Assembly (NCBI RefSeq): GCF_900964775.1
Contig: NC_041806.1
Location: 16,832,297 to 16,896,296 of the forward strand
Length of the DNA: 64,000 bases
Source: Scleropages formosus
Lineage: Eukaryota > Chordata > Actinopteri > Osteoglossiformes > Osteoglossidae
Reading direction: 5' to 3'
The translations under genes were made by a program, and so were the position numbers. This document shows positions 63,401-64,000 of this stretch, one piece after another. Under the pieces are notes generated by a model. The model was not told where the DNA came from, did not search any database, and worked only from the letters and a program-made list of their open reading frames with translations. Numbering within the stretch: the first letter of the stretch is position 1; each line of letters begins with the position of its first letter.

Positions 63401-63475
63401 ATGTGCATTTATTCTCATCTTCTTTACAGAGCACAACTGCAAAAACATTCCCAGTTCGCAAGATCTCCCTAAGCA
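47816..63475 (+). CDS. acin1: acinus, apoptotic chromatin condensation inducer (5' part, 9 exons; continues past right edge)
   Basis: Acinus is a nuclear SAP-domain protein of the ASAP/exon-junction complexes, acting in splicing and apoptotic chromatin condensation. Exons: 47816-47953, 51444-51509, 51797-51908, 52431-52510, 52824-55838, 57252-57407, 57641-57735, 61232-61313, 63430-63475. All have GT-AG ends and matching phases, giving 1263 codons so far. The SAP domain is residues about 15-48 ([20 protein letters not shown]), then [20 protein letters not shown], both nearly as in human ACIN1. Exon 5 carries basic, Ser/Pro-rich sequence, a 230-260-residue E/R/L repeat (about residues 557-811) and a serine run ([15 protein letters not shown]) like the human one. 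Exon 9 encodes [11 protein letters not shown], matching human SFKRKISVVS. RRM-like and RNPS1-binding parts lie beyond the edge. Exons 6-9 are short and rest on splice and phase agreement more than on similarity. Confidence 0.95.
47954..51443 (+). other. acin1: acin1 intron 1
   Basis: 3.5 kb. Holds the tail of the CpG island, a SINE tail relic at 50515-50600 ('tccatttagcagatgattttatccaaagcaatgtacaac'), a tRNA-like SINE trace at 50800-50880 and a T-run at 51307-51330. No coding signal. Confidence 0.8.
54100..54865 (+). repeat. acin1: coding minisatellite in acin1 exon 5
   Basis: In-frame tandem repeats on a 15-base unit encoding ERLER, often as 30-base pairs (cttgagcgggagcgactgg and relatives), with variants VERERLE, EKERLE and EQEQLEE. 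Degenerate at 54100-54300 and near-perfect from 54300 to 54840. Frame is kept throughout. Confidence 0.95.
55950..56130 (+). repeat. V-SINE-like relic in acin1 intron 5
   Basis: 'cagcacctcgtgcttttggacaggggttcaagtc' then 'ttcgtgtaggttttctgcagttgtgccggttttctccca', sense and diverged. Confidence 0.55.
57990..58095 (+). repeat. tRNA-derived SINE head relic in acin1 intron 7
   Basis: 'ctggcagcgtagtggttagacaca' (box A-like) and 'cactgtattcaagacagg', 5' part only. Confidence 0.4.
59300..60640 (+). promoter_or_regulatory. acin1: internal CpG-island promoter of acin1 (short isoform)
   Basis: A second dense CpG island in the 3.5 kb intron 7, far from the main promoter. It ends just after a phase-matched start exon (60330-60358). 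Human ACIN1 is known to make short isoforms (S, S') without the SAP domain, so an internal promoter is expected. No TATA box seen. Confidence 0.7.
60330..60358 (+). CDS. acin1: alternative first coding exon of acin1 (acinus-S-like)
   Basis: ATG at 60330 in good context (agagacATG) encodes MLSETNKGG plus two bases. The donor is GGCGG|GTAAGG. It ends in phase 2, exactly what exon 8 (61232) requires, giving [21 protein letters not shown]. The product would lack the SAP domain and the E/R/L repeat and start at the part shared with human short acinus isoforms. I recognised it from the island, the start context and the splice phase, not from a transcript. Confidence 0.75.
60724..61231 (+). other. 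acin1: end of acin1 intron 7
   Basis: AT-rich and without coding signal. Confidence 0.6.
61314..63429 (+). other. acin1: acin1 intron 8
   Basis: 2.1 kb with T-runs at 62090-62108 and near 62812. No repeat copy or coding exon that I can support. Confidence 0.7.
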
Positions 63476-63684
63476 GTGAGTATTCCTGCCTCTCCACTCC
63501 AATGACTCATGCTCTGGAGACAGTATTTATTGTACAGGCAGTCCCCGGATTACAAACGTCCGACTTAGTACAACCTGTAGTTACAAACCACCCCCCTTGG
63601 GTCCAGCCTCCTTCATGTCCTCTTCATTATGACAGTAGTAACACTTATCACCTCCGTGTCTCTCTCTAATGTAAATACTATAGT

Positions 63685-63901
63685 CTCACACACACACACA
63701 CATTATCTGAAACCGCTTGTCCCATGCGGAGTCACTGGGAGCCAGAGTCTAACCTGGCAAGACGGGGTGTAAGGCTTGGGGGAGGAGGGGACACCTAGGA
63801 CGGGACGCCAGTCTGTCGCAAGGCACCCCAAGCGGGACTCCAACCCCAGACCCACCGGAGAGCAGGACCCGGTCAAACCCACTGCGCCACCGCGCCCACC
63901 T
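63685..63901 (-). mobile_element. GT-tailed tRNA-derived SINE, copy 8 (acin1 intron 9)
   Basis: Antisense copy with a 9-bp target duplication tactatagt at 63676-63684 and 63902-63910. It lies just after exon 9. Confidence 0.93.
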
Positions 63902-64000
63902 TACTATAGTTACATTTATTGTTATCGGTATATCATTACATTGTATTATCACTGTATTTTTATATTAAAGCTGTTCTAGAGTATCCAGAAGTGTTTCTTT

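Overview
This 64 kb window is genomic DNA from a ray-finned fish. The genes have vertebrate introns and splice sites, CpG-island promoters and many tRNA-derived SINEs. The abundant SINE with a short GT-rich tail reminds me of bony-tongue fishes (arowana and relatives), but I hold the genus-level guess only loosely. The protein genes I recognise are counterparts of genes on human 14q11-q12 (CHD8, SALL2, C14orf119, ACIN1, probably CBLN3), so the window is a rearranged piece of a conserved vertebrate block.

Layout, left to right. 1-835 (-) is the first coding exon of chd8, with its presumed CpG promoter near 2.2-3.06 kb. 7.57-8.65 kb (-) is a three-exon cerebellin gene (secreted C1q protein). 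11.88-15.45 kb (-) is a five-exon RING/B-box/coiled-coil/PRY-SPRY TRIM ubiquitin ligase. 19.46-19.54 kb (+) is an intact tRNA-Glu(CTC). 20.1-21.25 kb is an orphan CpG island followed by a cluster of CRE-like sites. 25.55-32.86 kb (+) is a complete sall2 gene with a tiny first exon carrying the NuRD-recruiting N-terminus. 38.23-39.08 kb (-) is a C14orf119 homologue. 43.95-47.28 kb (-) is a decayed LINE. 47.82 kb to the right edge (+) is the 5' part of acin1, nine exons, with a second internal promoter and alternative first exon near 60.3 kb.

The DNA between genes is mostly old repeats. Eight copies of one GT-tailed tRNA-derived SINE each have direct target-site duplications that can be read directly. 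One pair shares a target site and lies in tandem. A second, more degraded V-SINE-like family, plus fragments of a longer fish repeat, fills other gaps.

Functionally the set is mostly nuclear: chromatin remodelling (chd8), NuRD-linked repression (sall2) and RNA processing/apoptotic chromatin condensation (acin1). A synaptic organiser (cerebellin) and a TRIM ligase sit among them. I see no novel multi-gene system. The points most worth a second look are the internal acin1 promoter with a phase-matched new first exon, the apparent loss of the N-terminal C2HC finger in sall2, the long in-frame E/R/L minisatellite in acin1, and the SINE insertion history.
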